NCBI GenBank assembly: GCA_035048495.1 | Contig: CM068546.1 | Span: forward strand, 9,474,435 to 9,538,434 | Reading direction: 5' to 3' | Length of the DNA: 64,000 nt | Source of the DNA: Euptelea pleiosperma | Taxonomy: Eukaryota > Streptophyta > Magnoliopsida > Ranunculales > Eupteleaceae | Shown here: piece by piece, positions 61,190-64,000 of the stretch | How the letters are laid out: each line of letters begins with the position of its first letter | Position numbering within the stretch: the first letter of the stretch is position 1 | Notes under the pieces: model-generated | What the model was told of the DNA's origin: nothing | The model's database searches: none | What the model saw: the letters and a program-made list of their open reading frames with translations, nothing else | Translations under genes and position numbers: made by a program

Positions 61190-61540
61190 CTTACAAACCA
61201 CAACTCAGCCTGATTAGTGATTTATAAGTGTTGCATCTTTGTACCTTAAATACTGTTCAAATTCCCACGGCTGATATCAGCCCATGAAAATAAGTCCAAT
61301 CCCATGGTGGACTTACAAACCACAAATCAGCATGATTAGTGATTTATAAGTGTTGCATCTGTGTACCTCAAATTCCCACAATTGAGATCAGCCCATGAAA
61401 ATAAGTCCAATCCCATGGTGGATTTACAAACCACAAATCAGCCCGATTAGTGATTTAATAAGTGTTGCATCTTTGTACCTCAAATACTACTCAAATTCCC
61501 ACAGTTGAGATCAGCCCATGAAAATAAGTCCAATCCGAAG
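61190..61540. repeat. Three tandem copies of a MITE core segment
   Basis: Units of about 111-120 bp start at 61192, 61312 and 61423 with TTACAAACCACAA(A/C)TCAGC and run to AGTCCAATCCCATGG. They lie inside the large MITE and show the core was amplified within the element. Confidence 0.85.
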
Positions 61541-61697
61541 CCTATAAATCACTAATCAGGCTGATTTTTGGTTTGTAGGTCCACCATGGGATAGGACAAA
61601 CATCCATATGGTCCGAGTCCTATAACACTGTGCCACGTGGCTTATATTGTGTCCCTGTCATTTTAGATTTGTCAACGGAGCCCGACCCATGCCTTAA

Positions 61698-62189
61698 ATG
61701 GCTGACTGATTTCACCTGAGAACACATTTTTGAAACCCATTTTGGTGTACCCATATAGAAGATGAATCAATGGCTGATTTTTGGTGAATCAATGGCTGAT
61801 TTTAGTGGATACAAACCGTAAGGATGTGTGATAATCAAGTAAAGCTCAACACTATTTATCAGCACCTTTTTCAAGGAAGCTTGCATGCTCACAAGTATTT
61901 ACAAAATGTTAGAACCCATGATTAATAACAAAGAACTGCTTGCATTAAGGTTCATCATTATGGAATACAAAATAAGGATAAGTTTATACTCGCCTTTCTA
62001 TTCTTGTATATCTTGTGTATCTTTTTAGATTCATCATTAGCCTACTTATTTTGCGTTTTTTTTATTCTCGTCTATCTTGTTTATTTTCATCATTGGGTTT
62101 TATTCTCCTATTCTCATGTGTCTTTCCATATGTTTTATTTTTATTTTGATAAGTATATGTCTTTCCATATGGTTGCATTTTTTCACTCC
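61698..62189. other. CACTA interior, no feature named
   Basis: AT-rich, with a duplicated ATCAATGGCTGATTTT near 61768 and 61790. Nothing else supported. Confidence 0.5.
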
Positions 62190-63487
62190 ATGCAATCAGC
62201 TAACATACCGCTTCTGAGCCAAGACCAGCATCAGTCCGACGACGCAAATGATGATCAGGTACATCTATATTTATGAGATATGATTGATTGTTGTATTTAA
62301 GTACTCAAAATGAGGTTTTAAGTTAAGTCAAATTTAGGACCTCGACGTCCAAATCGGGCAAACGAAGTTCAAATCTCCCGAAATTTATTATAACACTTCT
62401 ATTGTGTTGAAACAAATATGCTGGAAGAGACGGGGTAATAAACAGATGTCCGGTTAGGAATCTGTAGTCAGTTATTGGTTTAAGCATTTACAGGTTTTAA
62501 GTTAAGTCAAATTTAGGACTTCGATGCTCAAATCGGGCAAACGAGGTCCGAATCTCCCGAAACCTATTACAACACTTCTATTATGTTGAAACAAATATAC
62601 TGAAAGAGACGGGATAAAAAACAGATGTCCGGTTAGGAATCTGTAGTCAGTTATAGGTTTAAGCATTTACAAGTTTTAAGTTAAGTCAAATTTAGGACCT
62701 CGACGTCCAAATCGGGCAAACGCGGTCTGAATCTCCCAAAATTTGTTACAACACTTCTATTGTGTTGAAACAAATATGCTGGAAGAGACGGGATAAAAAG
62801 CAGATGTCCGGTTAGGAATCTATAGTCAATCATAGGTTTAGGCATTTACAAGTTTTAAGTTAAGTCAAATTTAGGACTCCGATGCTCAAATCGGGCAAAC
62901 GAGGTCCGAATCTCCCGAGACCTGTTACAACACTTCTATTGTGTTGAAACAAATATGCTAAAAGAGACGGGATAAAAAACGGATGTCCGGTTAGGAATCT
63001 GTAGTCAGTTATAGGTTTAAGCATTTACAAGTTTTAAGTTAAGTCAAATTTAAGACCTCGACGTCCAAATCGGGCAAGCGCAGTCCGAATCTCCCAAAAT
63101 TTGTTACAACACTTCTATTGTGTTGAAACAAATATGCTGGAAGAGACGGGGTACAAAACAGATGTCCAGTTAGGAATCTTTAGTCAGTTATAGGTTTAGG
63201 CATTTACAGGTTTTAAGTTAAGTCATATTTATGACTCCGACACCCAAATCGGACAAACGAAGTTCGAATCTCCAAAAATTTATTACAACACTAATATTGT
63301 ATTGAAATAAATATGCTGGAAGAGACAGGCTAAAAACAGATGTCCGGTTAGGAATCTGTAGTCAGTTAGACATTTCAAGGTTTTTAAGTTTAACTTTAAT
63401 TCTTTATTTCGTTTACACTGAATCGTAACATTTTATATATTAATTATTTTACTTTTATTTGTTTTGCAGGGCCTAGATGCTGATTGA
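62190..63487 (+). CDS. Last exons of the CACTA-borne gene
   Basis: Exon 62190-62258 (possibly extending upstream) reads MQSANIPLLSQDQHQSDDAN and ends DDQ at a CAG/GTACAT donor. The next exon starts after GTTTTGCAG at 63470 and reads GLDAD then stop (63485-63487). The frame is kept across the intron, which holds the 179-bp tandem repeat. The acidic, Gln/Asp-rich end resembles the tails of plant transposase-like proteins, but no domain is seen. Most of the gene is missing or was cut by the nested insertions. Confidence 0.45.
62313..63375. repeat. 179-bp tandem repeat, six copies
   Basis: Units start at 62313, 62492, 62671, 62850, 63029 and 63208, each exactly 179 bp apart; the last is slightly shorter. 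Each unit has GTTTTAAGTTAAGTCAAATT, CAAATCGGGCAAACG, ACAACACTTCTATTGTGTTG and GATGTCCGGTTAGGAATCT. Odd- and even-numbered units tend to share variants (CCTCGACGTCC versus TTCGATGCTC), hinting at growth in two-unit steps. Confidence 0.95.
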
Positions 63488-63705
63488 TCGTGTCTTCTAC
63501 TCTTCCAGACTGATTTTTCAAACTTTTATAACATTGTTAAATTTGAAATAGTCAATATTGTAGAAATTTAATTATTTAAGATATTGAATTTTTTATTTTC
63601 TTTACATTTTGATTTGATTAAATGGACATGGAATAGGAAAATGCAGTATTATATACATTACAGGTACAGGTACAACAAATTATGCAAAAAAATTAAAAAA
63701 AGATC

Positions 63706-64000
63706 TTATACTACCAAACCTTTTAGCGACGGCCAGTGACCGTCGCTATAACATGTATGTAGCAACGGCCAGAACACTGACCCTCAATATATATGACCTA
63801 TAGCGACGGTCGGCTTAGCTGACCCTCGATACATACATGTTGCCGTCGCTAAAAGGTTTGGTAGTATAACACAAATTGAGATACACCGACGGGCATTTTT
63901 GAGGTGGCCGTCGGTAATACCTTTTACCGACGAAATTTATAGCGACGGTCGTCCTAGCCGTCGGTATAACATATAGCGACGAATTTTACCCTATACCGAA
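63706..64000. repeat. CACTA right subterminal repeats
   Basis: Contains GCGACGG and CCGTCGC repeats and a perfect 28-bp inverted repeat (63706-63733 and 63842-63869) around TACTACCAAACCTTTTAGCG. The last bases, TATACCGAA, mirror the region next to the left terminus. Confidence 0.9.

Larger units (their letters stand above)
48669..61688. mobile_element. Foldback MITE, Mutator type, split by the LTR retrotransposon
   Basis: Termini GGGTTGGGCTTCGTTAACAG and the mirrored GTCAACGGAGCCCGACCC; arms continue for over 100 bp (AAATGACAGGGACACAATAT, GCCATGTGGCACA, CATATGGATGTTTGTCC). Flanks TTGCCTTAA (48660-48668) and ATGCCTTAA (61689-61697) differ at one base of nine. The interior shares the core of the common family, but the outer 40 bp differ, so it is a subfamily. 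Its own length is about 1 kb once the 11.96-kb insertion is removed. Confidence 0.85.
47782..64000. mobile_element. CACTA (En/Spm) element, right tip just outside window
   Basis: It starts with CACTACAAGAAA, the CACTA terminal repeat, followed by TTCGGCTTATAGCGATGG and dense GCGACGG-type subterminal repeats to about 48065. The window's last 300 bases carry the same GCGACGG repeats inverted and stop at TATACCGAA, the mirror of TTCGGTATA, so the terminal 12 bases should follow immediately. Between lie gene-like exons, a 179-bp tandem repeat and two nested transposons. Without the nested MITE and LTR element its length is about 3.2 kb. I see no transposase domain, so it is probably non-autonomous. 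Confidence 0.9.

Noticed and set aside
62313..63375. Evenly spaced repeats that could suggest a CRISPR-like array
   Set aside because: Units are contiguous 179-bp copies without variable spacers, in a plant transposon intron.

Overview
This is a flowering-plant nuclear segment. Split genes with GT-AG introns, a plant MAK-type kinase, a plant-only chloroplast DUF760 protein and a dense set of plant transposon families (Copia, non-autonomous LTR, TRIM, LINE, CACTA, hAT and Mutator-type MITEs) all point that way. I cannot name the species. Only three host genes are well supported; the rest is introns, transposons and unrecognised AT-rich sequence.

Layout. 1-2890: 3' part of a broken Copia retrotransposon with its 3' LTR, sitting in an older reverse-strand LINE (2891-3892). 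4246-4556: complete miniature LTR element (TRIM). 5112-15799 (+): fifteen exons of an MHK-like protein kinase gene whose 5' end lies upstream of the window, so the Copia, LINE and TRIM copies are probably in its introns. 16199-17200: MITE debris. 17364-18182 (-): small membrane-protein gene with a duplicated promoter/start region and a broken tandem copy of its 3' end. 18494-34840: repeat country, dominated by one foldback MITE family of about 340-380 bp with 9-bp target duplications, plus LINE 3' ends, two other MITE types and a 34-nt group II intron domain V. 34985-35263: LINE RNase H end. 35501-38818 (-): four-exon gene for a UV-B-induced At3g17800-like chloroplast protein. 39173-46560: more MITEs, a 3.7-kb long-TIR element carrying a LINE, and a diverged LTR. 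47782-64000: a nest of transposons.

The most interesting part is the nest. A CACTA element starts at 47782 and appears to end about 12 bases past the window. Inside it is a Mutator-type MITE (48669-61688, near-perfect 9-bp target duplication). Inside that is an almost unmutated 11,958-bp LTR retrotransposon (49146-61103, target duplication ATAGC) with 3.35-kb LTRs and one 577-codon ORF but no recognisable polymerase genes. The CACTA body also holds spliced gene ends and six copies of a 179-bp tandem repeat.

The host genes do not form a pathway. They are independent genes separated and inflated by transposons. Exon limits were read by eye from splice signals and family similarity, and no database search was possible.
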